34,186 bases of DNA from Bacteroidota bacterium (GTDB lineage: Bacteria; Bacteroidota; Rhodothermia; Rhodothermales; UBA10348): assembly GCA_029262775.1 (NCBI GenBank), contig JAJCYR010000023.1, forward strand, positions 1 to 34,186. Direction: 5' to 3'. The notes under the pieces are model-generated. The model searched no databases. It saw nothing but the letters and a program-made list of their open reading frames with translations, and was not told where the DNA came from. Positions 23,157-32,800 of this stretch are shown here, piece after piece. The translations under genes were made by a program, and so were the position numbers. The stretch's first letter is position 1. The number at the start of each line of letters is the position of its first letter.

Positions 23157-25931
23157 TCAATCAGGGCGGCGGCGCGCCGAGCGCTTCGTGGTCCGGGATG
23201 TGGGTTGTGCCTCGAGTGGGTTTTCAGGCCAGATGTGTTTCGGGTAGCGGCCGCGCATATCCTTTCGTACGTCGCTGTACGATCCCTCCCAGAACCCTTT
23301 CAGGTCGGTTGTAACCTGTACGGGCCGGTGCGCAGGTGAGAGCAGGTGCATGACGAGCGGAACACGCCCATCGTCCACGGTTGGTGTATGGGTGAGGCCA
23401 AACACTTCCTGTAGCCGAACGGCAAGTACAGGCGCGGCGGCATCCGAGTAGTCGATCCGGATACTTGACCCGCTCGGTACGTCCAGGCGCGGTGGGGCGC
23501 GGCGGTCGAGCTCCTGCCGGCGCTCCCACGATAATCCCGTCAGAAGCGCCTCCTTCAGGTTGATTTTGCGCAGATCGGCAAAGCGCCTCATGCCGCGGAC
23601 GTGCGGAAGCAGCCACTCGTTGGCATTTTCCGCTAACCGGGCTGGCCAGGTATTTTTTCCGTCCGGCGGATAGTCTGCGACGGGTGTATGCGCCCCACCC
23701 CGGGCGCGATCTGCGTCCCGAGCGCTGTTGGCGTCCCGAGCGCGAAGGAACTGGATACGGTCGCGAAGCTGCTCCGCGTCCTTGTCCCACGGCAGCACGT
23801 GCAGCCCTGCCTGGCTTATGGCGCGCGTCAGGACGCGGGCGGTTTCGTCTGGATCGGCGTCTGCCGCGGGCGCTGACAACAGGACGAGCGCGCCGAGCAC
23901 GCGCTCCTCGGCAACCTCGACGCGCGCGGCGTCGGCGTTGAAAGCATATCGGGTTTCGTGCCGAATGTCCGCGGCAAACAGTTCTTCGACGGCCTGCTGC
24001 GAAATGGGTGCGGCGAGGAAAATCCACGGCGTTGTGCCGCGACCACCGGTTTCGGCGACGGCCAGAAAAGCGTGCGTGGCCAGCGGGTCCGTATCCCGGA
24101 GCCGTGCAATGCGGCCACTGCGGAGGCGGTATCGGCGCTCACCGGACCCCGAAACGTCGGCCGAACGGGTGGTGGCGGGCACGTCGGCATCGTCCACGCG
24201 CTGCGCAACGCCGTCGGGCCAGGCGAGCGCGATCAGTTGGCCGACTGTTTCTGTGGATTGTCCTGCGTGCGGGACGATGCGGCCCAACTCCCGCGCAGCG
24301 GCGCGGGCCTTACGTTCGAATTCCTTCTGCAGTCGGCGGACGCGGCCCAGGGCGCCGTGCGACGCGCCGCGGGAAGCGCCGTGCGAGCCCGGCGCATGGC
24401 GCGTGCCGGCTGGCGTATTGGTCACGCCCAACGTATCCAGGCGCAGCCGGAGGTCGGCGCCGACCGATGGACCTTGGCGCAGGATGTCTCCTTCCTCGAG
24501 CAGCGCGGCGATGGCGCAGGCCGTGGAAATCGCCCCAGACGTATTGGAGTGGTCAGCGCTTGCTGCGGCGAGAATCATACGGGCCAGGCGTGGATGCGCG
24601 CCGAGCCGGGCCATGGCGCGGCCAAGCGGCGTGGCGTTTCCGTCACTGTCCAGCGCGCCAAGAAGTGTGAGGAGGGCGCGGGAGGTGGCCACGGCATCGG
24701 ACGGGGGCACAGTCACCCAGCGGAGCGTGGCCACGTCCCGCGCCCCCCAGCAGGCGACGTCAAGAACAAGCGGCGTGAGATCGGCCGTGAGGATCTCGGG
24801 CGGGTCGAACGGCCGCCGGTGGGAATCTTCGAGGCGGGACCAGAGGCGGTAGCACACACCGGGGGCGGTTCGACCCGCCCGGCCGCGCCGCTGAGCGGCC
24901 GATGCCTGCGATATGGGACGCGTAGCGAGCCGGGTGAGCCCCGTTTCGACGTTATAGATGGGCAGGCGGCGAACGCCCGTGTCCACCACGACCGTCACGC
25001 CGTCGACCGTCAGTGACGACTCGGCCAGGTCGGTAGCCAGCACCACTTTGCGCTCGCCCGCAGGTGCCGGTTCCAACGCTCGTTTCTGCTCGTCAAATGG
25101 CAGGCTCCCGAAGAGCATATGAACGGTAACCTGGCTTCCCGGAGAGGACGCCCCCCCCGGCATGGCATCACCACCGAGCAGCTCAAAAGCATACCGTATT
25201 TCTGCCTGGCCCGGCAGGAATACCAGAATGCTCCCTTCTGTTTCCGACAGGGCGCGGCGTACGGCGCTGACGGCCATTTCAGCCACTTCCCGGGACGACG
25301 CCCCCGTGACCGATGCATCCACATGATGCGTCGTAACCGGAAACTGTCGGCCGTCGCTCTGTACGACCGAGGGTGACGGTAGCGCCGAGGCCACATCATC
25401 GACATCCAGCGTGGCGGACATGAGTACGAGGCGCAGATCCGGGCGCAGGGCCTGCCGCGCATCCTGTACGAGAGCGAGCGACAGATCGGCGTGCAGGCTG
25501 CGCTCATGGAACTCATCGAAAATCACGCACGCCGTGCCGCGAAGCTCTGGATCGGCCTGCACCATCCGCGTAAGAATTCCCTCGGTAATGACCTCAATAC
25601 GCGTCTTTGGACCCACGCGCTGCTCCATCCTGATCCGGTAACCGACGGTCTCTCCGACCGTCTCGCCGAGGAGCCAAGCCATGCGGTGGGCCGCGGCGCG
25701 TGCCGCCAGTCGACGCGGTTCCAGTACCATAATACGCCCGTCCCTCCGCCATGGGGCGCCGAGCAGCGCCAGCGGCACGAGCGTCGTCTTTCCGGCCCCG
25801 GGGGGTGCGGCGAGCACCACCTCACGGCCCGATTCAAGGCCCTGCAGCACATCGCCGATCACCGCCCGAACCGGCAAATCAGGAAGTCTTGCACCGCTCG
25901 GCAGGAGCATTCCCCTACGCCGGTCTACCAC
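23157..25931 (-). CDS. hrpB: ATP-dependent helicase HrpB
   Basis: A 924-aa DEAH-box helicase of the HrpB family, likely cytoplasmic. Motif I is GAGKT (45-49), motif II DEFH (139-142), motif III SAT (172-174) and motif VI QRRGRAGR (348-355). The HrpB C-terminal region is present, with GLSWERRQELDRRAPPRLDV and HLLSPAHRPVQVTTDLKGFWEG near the end. The RNA substrate and physiological role of HrpB are poorly known. The protein is longer than most HrpB (about 820 aa), partly due to Ala/Arg/Gly-rich low-complexity inserts around 530-560 and 745-765. GTG 25931 overlaps the upstream DUF5996 gene by seven bases; ATG 25910 is an alternative start. Confidence 0.93.
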   Translation of the reverse strand: MVDRRRGMLLPSGARLPDLPVRAVIGDVLQGLESGREVVLAAPPGAGKTTLVPLALLGAPWRRDGRIMVLEPRRLAARAAAHRMAWLLGETVGETVGYRIRMEQRVGPKTRIEVITEGILTRMVQADPELRGTACVIFDEFHERSLHADLSLALVQDARQALRPDLRLVLMSATLDVDDVASALPSPSVVQSDGRQFPVTTHHVDASVTGASSREVAEMAVSAVRRALSETEGSILVFLPGQAEIRYAFELLGGDAMPGGASSPGSQVTVHMLFGSLPFDEQKRALEPAPAGERKVVLATDLAESSLTVDGVTVVVDTGVRRLPIYNVETGLTRLATRPISQASAAQRRGRAGRTAPGVCYRLWSRLEDSHRRPFDPPEILTADLTPLVLDVACWGARDVATLRWVTVPPSDAVATSRALLTLLGALDSDGNATPLGRAMARLGAHPRLARMILAAASADHSNTSGAISTACAIAALLEEGDILRQGPSVGADLRLRLDTLGVTNTPAGTRHAPGSHGASRGASHGALGRVRRLQKEFERKARAAARELGRIVPHAGQSTETVGQLIALAWPDGVAQRVDDADVPATTRSADVSGSGERRYRLRSGRIARLRDTDPLATHAFLAVAETGGRGTTPWIFLAAPISQQAVEELFAADIRHETRYAFNADAARVEVAEERVLGALVLLSAPAADADPDETARVLTRAISQAGLHVLPWDKDAEQLRDRIQFLRARDANSARDADRARGGAHTPVADYPPDGKNTWPARLAENANEWLLPHVRGMRRFADLRKINLKEALLTGLSWERRQELDRRAPPRLDVPSGSSIRIDYSDAAAPVLAVRLQEVFGLTHTPTVDDGRVPLVMHLLSPAHRPVQVTTDLKGFWEGSYSDVRKDMRGRYPKHIWPENPLEAQPTSRTTKRSARRRPD

Positions 25932-26872
25932 GCCGATACAGGCGGCACGGCAAGTGCCTCCAGGTCCCAGCCGGGGCTCGTGGCCATCGCGCGGAACGAG
26001 GAGTCAAGGAAATCGAGTACGGCCTGCCGGGGATTTCCCGACTGGCGCACGTCCTCCCACGAAAGCAGCGCCATTGGTCGTGGCCCGGACACATCCCACC
26101 GGGCAGAAGCGGGCAGCAGGGGCGCCTCGGCCACGCCATCCGGCGACGGCCAGGCGTACGCGTAAAACGATGGATGGGGCACGTTGTCATCGCCCATCCA
26201 GAACCCAAAATTCACAATTTCGTGCTCGTACTCCACCCCGGCACCTTCCCCTTCGGCGAGCTCCGGCAGCCGCCGGCCAGAAAACCGCGTAAGGGCCATA
26301 TCCATATGGTGCGGAAACAGGTGCACCGGACTGGTCTTGGCAAAAGAGCGGCCGCTGAACGCCTCAAATACACCCGCTACCCACAACATGATGCGCCGGA
26401 AGGCGTCCGCGTGAGACGCATCCCAGGCGACGTCGCTCGTCATGTCGGGACCCGCCTCAAATGCAGCACGATCCGCCGCGCTGACCGCGCCTTCCGCACC
26501 GCGGGGCAGGGCCCGGCGCAGGCGCTCCCAGACGTGTCCAGGGGTCATCCCGGTTTCAATTGGCACACGCGTCGCATCGCCCCGAAAACCGGTCACGATC
26601 AAGCAGCCATCCGGAATATGGAGCGTGATCGAGAAGGCGGAACCGCCACCGGAATCGCCACCGGACTCGCCACCGGAATCGTCACTGGCCGCCACCGGGA
26701 TGGGGCCCGTCGTGAACCCCTCCGGGACCGGGAAGAGCGTGATATGCCACCAGTGGTTGCGCGGCGGCGACAGATGAAAGCGAACGTGCCCCATAATCTG
26801 GAGCAGTTCGTGGATAGATGCGCGCGTCCCAGTCCAGCTGGACCAGGGAAGGGATGGAAGGGAATTTGGCAT
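25925..26872 (-). CDS. DUF5996 family protein
   Basis: A 315-aa protein, probably cytoplasmic. The opening LPSLPWSSWTGTRASIHELLQIMGHVRF, then NHWWHITLFP and a G-F-T-T-G-P motif, matches the DUF5996 family, whose function is unknown. The central F-P-H-H-M-D-M motif is also typical. Residues about 61-78 form a Ser/Gly/Asp-rich insertion coded by a 12-bp tandem repeat, absent from the family pattern as I know it. Its stop overlaps the hrpB start, so the two are co-transcribed. ATG 26872 begins the conserved start. Confidence 0.85.
   Translation of the reverse strand: MPNSLPSLPWSSWTGTRASIHELLQIMGHVRFHLSPPRNHWWHITLFPVPEGFTTGPIPVAASDDSGGESGGDSGGGSAFSITLHIPDGCLIVTGFRGDATRVPIETGMTPGHVWERLRRALPRGAEGAVSAADRAAFEAGPDMTSDVAWDASHADAFRRIMLWVAGVFEAFSGRSFAKTSPVHLFPHHMDMALTRFSGRRLPELAEGEGAGVEYEHEIVNFGFWMGDDNVPHPSFYAYAWPSPDGVAEAPLLPASARWDVSGPRPMALLSWEDVRQSGNPRQAVLDFLDSSFRAMATSPGWDLEALAVPPVSAW
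26645..26680. repeat. 12-bp tandem repeat, three units, inside the DUF5996 gene
   Basis: GCCACCGGAATC at 26645-26656, GCCACCGGACTC at 26657-26668 and GCCACCGGAATC at 26669-26680. Because the unit is a multiple of three, copy-number changes keep the frame and would alter only the length of the Ser/Gly/Asp-rich linker. Confidence 0.85.
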
Positions 26873-27072
26873 GCCGTCTGTAACGAGGCCCCCAACATCT
26901 TGTTCATTGGGCGCACTGCGGAACTCCTATGGGAAGACCGTACGCAGACCCCGGATTCCCCCTACAATCGACGTGGGGGAACGGCCGCCGTTCGTATTGC
27001 TGAATACCGGACATGCAAGTCGTCGCCGTGTCCCGATTATTGGATCAGCAACCACCGAAAAGGAATCACACC

Positions 27073-27669
27073 ATGAAAACATTACTCACGGCCATTTTGA
27101 TGACATTCACGCTCGCCCTGCCGGCCAGCGCCCAGGCGCAATCCGACAGCGTGACGCTCGATTTCGGACCCGACACGAAAATGTGGGTCACCGGCACGTC
27201 GACCATCCACGATTGGGAATGCAAGATGACGTCGACCAGTGGCAGCCTGACCGCGCGGGTCGGCGAACAAGTCTCCGCAATCAGCGCGGCATCGGTCCTG
27301 GTCAAGGTCGATGACATGGACTGCGACAGCGGCAGGATGGATAAAAAGGTTGGCAACGCACTCAACGACAAAGACAAGACGCCCACCATTTCATTTGAAA
27401 TGGAAAGCGCCGCCATCTCGGACGCGATTGCAGACACCCTCACGGCTACAATCACAGGCCAGTTGACGCTTGCAGGTGTCACTAAAACCGTGGAATTCCC
27501 CATTGAGGGAACCCGGGCTGGCAATATGATGACATTCACGGGCAGTGTTCCTGTACGCATGACCGAGTATGGGGTCGACCCTCCAACGGCCATGCTTGGC
27601 ACACTGAAGACGGGAGACGATGTGGTGGTCCACTTTGAAGTGGTTACCCAGCTTCCCAACGCGCAATGA
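27073..27669 (+). CDS. YceI-family periplasmic protein 1
   Basis: A 198-aa protein with a signal peptide (about 1-22) and a YceI-like lipocalin fold. Blocks are TGTSTIHDWECKM, then VDDMDCDSGRMDKKVGNALN, SFEMESAAI, TGQLTLAGVTKTVEFPI and a C-terminal strand. YceI proteins bind isoprenoid-type lipids in their barrel, for example polyprenols; no ligand can be assigned here. Two cysteines, Cys50 and Cys84, recur at matching positions in the second YceI protein (29160) and may form a disulfide. ATG 27073 precedes the signal peptide, with AAAGGA a short way upstream. The barrel gene follows 62 bases later, so the two are probably one operon. Confidence 0.9.
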   Translation: MKTLLTAILMTFTLALPASAQAQSDSVTLDFGPDTKMWVTGTSTIHDWECKMTSTSGSLTARVGEQVSAISAASVLVKVDDMDCDSGRMDKKVGNALNDKDKTPTISFEMESAAISDAIADTLTATITGQLTLAGVTKTVEFPIEGTRAGNMMTFTGSVPVRMTEYGVDPPTAMLGTLKTGDDVVVHFEVVTQLPNAQ

Positions 27670-27716
27670 CCTTCTCGCGGCCTGTCCGCAACACCTTGTC
27701 TACACAATCCCTTCCG

Positions 27717-27725
27717 AAAGGAGGT
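27717..27725 (+). promoter_or_regulatory. Strong Shine-Dalgarno of the outer-membrane barrel gene
   Basis: AAAGGAGGT is a near-perfect anti-16S match six bases before ATG 27732. It fixes the start of this gene against a longer frame from 27666, and shows that this genome uses Shine-Dalgarno initiation, unlike most Bacteroidia. Confidence 0.85.
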
Positions 27726-27731
27726 AATGCA

Positions 27732-29003
27732 ATGAAACGCAACCATCTACTGACACTCACCATTCTGGCCATCGCCTTCGCCCTGCCCATCGTGGCACAG
27801 GCGCAGCAGAAAACGCTTCAATATTTCCGCCCGTACGATCAGCGCGGCGTGAATGTATTCGAAACCACCAAAGACCCTGGCGTAGCCTACGAAGGGTTCG
27901 AAATCTACTGGGGAGGTGCTTTCACGCAGCAATTCCAGTCCGTAAACCATGACAACGAAAACCCAGGCGAAAATCCCGACAATGAACTCGTCGACATCGG
28001 CGGCGGCTTCAACCTCGCCACGGCCAACCTGCTGCTCGGCGTTCAGCTCGCTGAAGGCATCCAGATCAACCTGAACACCTACCTTTCGTCACAACACCAC
28101 CCTGAAAGCTGGGTCAAGGGCGGCTTCCTGCAGGTCGACAAATTCCCCATGATCAACAGCGACCGGCTGGACAACATCATGGACTTTGTCACACTGCGGA
28201 TCGGTCACATGGAAATCAACTACGGCGATGCCCACTTCCGCCGCACCGACAACGGCATGGCCATGTACAATGAGTTTGTGGGCAACATGATCATGGATTC
28301 GTTCACGACCGAAATCGGCGGCGAGGTCTACGTGCAGAAAGACGGCATCCTCGGCATGATTGGCGTCACAGACGGCGAGGTCCGTGGCCGCGTGGACCGT
28401 CCCGACGACCGTGCTCCGTCCATCTATGGTAAGCTGGCCTTTGACCGCGAACTGCAGGATGACCTCCGCGTGCGCCTGTCGGGCAGTTTCTATACGACGA
28501 GTGGATCCGTTTTCGCGAACAACCTGTACGGTGGTGACCGCGCCGGTACGCGCTTCTATGACGTGCTCGTCAACGGGTCCGGCGACTCGTTCACCAATGG
28601 CCGGATCAACCCCCGCTTTGCCCAGCAGGACGCGTTCCAGGTCAACCCGTTCGTGCAGTTCAAGAACTTTGAGGTACACGGACTCTTTGAGACCGTCACG
28701 GGCGACGACGACAAGGGCGGCCCTGAGTACACCTACGACCAGTATGCGGTAGATGGTCTTGTCCGCTTCCTGAAGGATCGCTCGGCCTACGTCGGCTTCC
28801 GCTGGAATACGGTAGAAGGCGAAGCCGGCTTCGGCGACTTCTCATCGGACCGCGTACAGGTTGCCGCAGGATGGTTTGCCACGCCGAACATCCTCCTCAA
28901 AATCAACTACGTGGACCAGCAGTTCGACGATTATCCAACGACCAGCATTCTGCACGAGGGTAGTTTCGATGGAATCACCATCGAAGGTGTGGTTGCCTTC
29001 TGA
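27732..29003 (+). CDS. Outer-membrane porin-like beta-barrel protein
   Basis: A 423-aa protein with a signal peptide (about 1-24, ending VAQAQ). The mature part consists of alternating strands rich in Gly, Tyr and Asp (for example GFEIYWGGAFTQQFQSV, VTLRIGHMEINYGD) and ends in a hydrophobic strand GVVAF with terminal Phe, the outer-membrane targeting signal. It has porin character but no recognised subfamily. It lies 62 bases after the first YceI gene and is followed by a strong terminator, so the operon is YceI-barrel. The perfect Shine-Dalgarno suggests high expression. The substrate is unknown; partnership with YceI in moving a hydrophobic compound is speculation. Confidence 0.82.
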   Translation: MKRNHLLTLTILAIAFALPIVAQAQQKTLQYFRPYDQRGVNVFETTKDPGVAYEGFEIYWGGAFTQQFQSVNHDNENPGENPDNELVDIGGGFNLATANLLLGVQLAEGIQINLNTYLSSQHHPESWVKGGFLQVDKFPMINSDRLDNIMDFVTLRIGHMEINYGDAHFRRTDNGMAMYNEFVGNMIMDSFTTEIGGEVYVQKDGILGMIGVTDGEVRGRVDRPDDRAPSIYGKLAFDRELQDDLRVRLSGSFYTTSGSVFANNLYGGDRAGTRFYDVLVNGSGDSFTNGRINPRFAQQDAFQVNPFVQFKNFEVHGLFETVTGDDDKGGPEYTYDQYAVDGLVRFLKDRSAYVGFRWNTVEGEAGFGDFSSDRVQVAAGWFATPNILLKINYVDQQFDDYPTTSILHEGSFDGITIEGVVAF

Positions 29004-29047
29004 CTCCCGGCTCCGCCGGGGCCATGAATCTCCTCTTACTCGTGCAG

Positions 29048-29080
29048 ATGGGGGCGCCGCTCGCGCGGCGCCCCCATTTT
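29048..29080 (+). terminator. Intrinsic terminator after the YceI-barrel operon
   Basis: A perfect 13-bp stem, ATGGGGGCGCCGC paired with GCGGCGCCCCCAT around loop TCGC, followed by TTT. It closes the transcription unit 45 bases after the barrel stop. Confidence 0.9.
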
Positions 29081-29159
29081 CATGGGTCTCCGGTAGTACT
29101 CGGTAGTACAAGCACTTCCTCACATCACGTACATTTTTACATCGCGCGCTCGACTCACC

Positions 29160-29708
29160 ATGCTCCGTACCACCACGATTGTCATCCTCCTGCTCATGGC
29201 CGGGCCTGCGGCTGCCCAGCAGCAGTACGTCCTCTCGGACAGCAGCACATTGGCTATTCATGGTACATCGACCGTAAACTCGTTCGAGTGCACAGCGGTA
29301 TCGGTCACGGGCACGGGCGTATTGAAAGGAGGATCCAAAAGCCGCGCATACGTCGAAGTGCAGGTGCCCGACCTGGACTGTGGGAAGCGCCGCATGAATC
29401 GTGACCTGCAGGAAGCCCTCCGGGCAGACGAGCACCCACTCATCTCGTTCAACCTGCAGTATTTCGAGCGGGTCGATTCACTCGATACCGTCCAGATCGT
29501 GGGCACGCTGTCGCTGGCTGGTGTATCGCACGACATCAGCGTCGTGCTGCATACGGAGCGCCGGGCCGACGGGACCGTACGAGGCTGGGGAAAAAAACAC
29601 CTGCGCATGACGGATTTCGATGTGGAACCTCCGACGGCGCTGTTCGGTCTTGTGAAAGCGCACGACGAGATCGACATTGTGTTTGATTTGAAGGCTCGTC
29701 GCCGCTGA
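29160..29708 (+). CDS. YceI-family periplasmic protein 2
   Basis: A 182-aa YceI-type protein with a signal peptide (about 1-19). Blocks HGTSTVNSFECTAV, VPDLDCGKRRMNRDLQEAL, GTLSLAGVSHDISVVL and MTDFDVEPPTALFGLVKAHDEI correspond one by one to YceI protein 1. Cys44 and Cys74 match Cys50 and Cys84 there. It has its own transcription unit after the terminator at 29048-29080. The two are diverged paralogs, by eye below half identical. A periplasmic lipid-binding role is inferred from the family. Confidence 0.9.
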   Translation: MLRTTTIVILLLMAGPAAAQQQYVLSDSSTLAIHGTSTVNSFECTAVSVTGTGVLKGGSKSRAYVEVQVPDLDCGKRRMNRDLQEALRADEHPLISFNLQYFERVDSLDTVQIVGTLSLAGVSHDISVVLHTERRADGTVRGWGKKHLRMTDFDVEPPTALFGLVKAHDEIDIVFDLKARRR

Positions 29709-29840
29709 CCCGAGAGGTGCAGCACCGGACTCGACATCCGGGGCACTGTTACGCATTGGCACTTTATGGCATCTGCGGTCGTATGATGGCCAAATGAACG
29801 GGCATCTGGCCTCTTCCCGCAATCTCGATCACGCCCCAAA

Positions 29841-32800
29841 GTGCCCACCGCCACATTTTTCAACCAGTCAGTTGTCTGCCAGCGACTCTCCCCGCTGATT
29901 CTGCTCATCTGGCTGACCTCATGTGCGCCTTCCGGACCCTGGATTGCGCACGAGGACCGAGCCTTGTCCGTGCAGGACGGCTTTGGGGACAGGGGCGACG
30001 CGCCCGCTCTGACGGCCCGTGTTATTCTGGTCGGCGACGGAGGTTCGGCCGCGGCCGGCGACGCGGCCATGAATCTGCTCGCCGAGGTAAGCCGCGCGGC
30101 TCCCGTGAACAGCACCATTGTTTTCCTGGGTGACAATGTCTATTGCTGCGGCATGCCGCCGGACGGCCATCCCGAGCGCGCGAAGGCCGAAGCGCATCTG
30201 CTGGCCCAACTCGAGGCTATACGGGATTTCCCAGGACGCATCGTGTTCCTGGCAGGCAACCATGACTGGGATTTTGGTGAGGACGGCCTGCGTCGACAGG
30301 CCGCTTTCATTCGTGGCCACCTGGGATTGGAGCGGGTCTTTTTTCCAGAACCCGGGCGGAGCGGCCCCGAAGTCATAGACCTTGGGGGCGATGTGCGCCT
30401 CCTCGCTATCGACTCCGAGTGGTGGATCAATCCGCACAGGACATACACGGCGGAGCAGCGCACGCGTGGCGAGGGGGCGCTTGACCTGGACCGGACGTTT
30501 CGTGATCTTGAAGATGCGCGCGTGCTCATTGCCGCGCACCACCCCCTTATCGACCAGAGTAAACATGGAGGCCATGCGGCCGTGCGGCGCCACCTCATAC
30601 CGTTCCCGGTAGTGGGTTCCTGGAAGTGGTTCAAACGCCGGTTCGCGGGCGACACGCAGGACCTCTCGAGTCGTCCGTATTCCGAGTACCGGCACATGAT
30701 GGAAGGTCTCCTTGCCCGCGAAGAAGCGGCAGGCACGGTCTACGCCGCCGGGCATGCCCACAACCTGCAACTCCATACCCAGACCCATCGCCGGCGCTCT
30801 TGGCACCATGTAGTCAGCGGATCGCTGTCCGAACCCGATCACGTGGTGCGAGGCCGCAACGCCACGTTCGTTGCCAAAGGCCCGGGACTCTTCACCGTAG
30901 ACTATTTCGACGACGGGTCGAACCGGATCAGCGCATACACGGCGCAGGGTGGTTTGAATCCGGTCTTCCGAAAAATGCTGCGCGAACCGGACCTCGATAT
31001 CAATCCAGAGGCTCTGCCAGATTCCCTCCGCGTGCCCACGCCCCATCTCTATGAGGGAACACGCACCCTCGCCGCCAACTCGCGGTACGCAGAACTGTCC
31101 AGATTCCGCTCCTGGCTGCAGGGAAGAAACAACAGAAGGCTCTGGGCTACGCCCGTAGAATTGCCGGTGCTTGACCTCACAGGCCATGTAGCACTCAAAA
31201 TGGGCGGAGGCTCGCAGACCACAACGGTTCGCGTCCGAAACGAACAGGGCCGCGAATACATGATCCGCACGGTCGACAAGGACGCCGTCCGCTCGCTCTC
31301 CGAAAACCTGCAACGCACGTTCGTGAGTGACATTGCGCAGGACCAGGTATCCATGCTGCATCCGTATGGCGCGGCGATGGTGCCTCCGCTGGCCGATGCC
31401 GTGGGTGTCTTTCATACGGCGCCCGTCTACCGATATATTCCGGACGATCCCCGACTGGGTCCGTTTCGGGGCCCCCTCGTGGACCGAATTGGCATGTACG
31501 TCATCCGGCCCAATGGTGACATGAATGGACTCCCATATCTCGGAAATGTGGAGGATGTGGACGGATACGAAACCGTCATGCGCAAAGTAAATGGAGACAA
31601 CGACCACCGCGTGGACGCGCATGCATGGGCACGTGCGCGCCTGCTTGACATGCTGGTTGCAGACTCCGACCGAACGCCCGATAATATCCGCTTTGCCGCC
31701 GTCGAACCCGCCGACTCCACCGGGAAAATATGGGTCGTCGTCCCACGGGACCGGGATGTGGCATTCATGCGGATTGGGGGCCTCTTCCCCTGGTTCTACA
31801 AGACCTTTGTGGAGTGGCTGTGGCAGGACTTTCGTCCCTCCTATGGAAACCTGAGAGGCCTCAACGCGAAAGGATTCTTCATGGACCGCCGGTTCACGGC
31901 ATCCATGACCCGACAGGACTGGATGGCGCTCGCCGATTCCATGGAACAGGAACTGGACGATGAGGCCATACGCGCAGCCATTCTGGCGCTGCCGCCTGAG
32001 ATTGCCGCCATCGACGGCGAGAGGACGGCCCGCATTCTGGTCGCTCGGCGGGACAAGCTGTCCAGCGTTGCGGCGTCCTATTACGATTTGCTCGCCAGTG
32101 TCGTGGATGTCGTCGGAAGCCACAAACACGAACATTTTGTGGTGTCACGCTACATGTCCGACTCGGTTCGGGTCGAGGTATTCAAAACGAGCAGGGAAGG
32201 TGAGGTTCGGCGGCTCCTGTACGACCGCACGTTCTACCGCAACGAAACGCACGAAATACGGCTCTATGGACAGGATGGAAACGACACCTTCGAGTTCACG
32301 GGAGCAGAAAAGTCCCCGATCACCATCCGGGTCGTAGGAGGTGTCGGGCCCAAGACCTACGTCCGTGTCCCCGAGTCAGCCCGGGAAGACCAGGCCCCCT
32401 ACGACCCCCACGGGCACGCCTTTCACCGGACCTTACCGGTAGCGTTTTTCGGCAGCAATACGGACGATGGCCTGTTCATCGGGGGCGGCTTCCGTCTGCA
32501 GCGCTCTGGCTTCGAGTCTGTTCCCTGGAAGACGACGCACAGGCTCGCGGGCAACGTGGCTGGCAAAACAGGCGCATGGAATCTGGTCTACAACTACCAG
32601 CGCAAAAATGTAGTGCGTGGATGGGGTGTTCGGGGTGACGTAAACCTCCTCTCTCCCAACAATATCCGCAATTTTTTCGGGCTCGGAAATGAAACCCGCA
32701 ATACGGAGGCCAGCCGGGAATTCTATCAGGCCAGACTGTCCCAGTTTTCTGTTGCCGCAGGACTGGAACGCGACATTGCGACGGACCTCACCGTAAGCGT

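Noticed and set aside
22829..23160. Small minus-strand genes in the gap between the rhodanese and hrpB genes
   Set aside because: Frames of 85-99 codons lack any domain, signal peptide or ribosome-binding site, and overlap each other.
26645..26680. CRISPR-like repeat
   Set aside because: Units are 12 bp, directly adjacent with no spacers, and in frame within a gene.
29919..32135. A 738-codon open frame antisense to the phosphoesterase-barrel gene
   Set aside because: It is a GC-driven shadow: the plus-strand protein has full family motifs, and the antisense frame has none.
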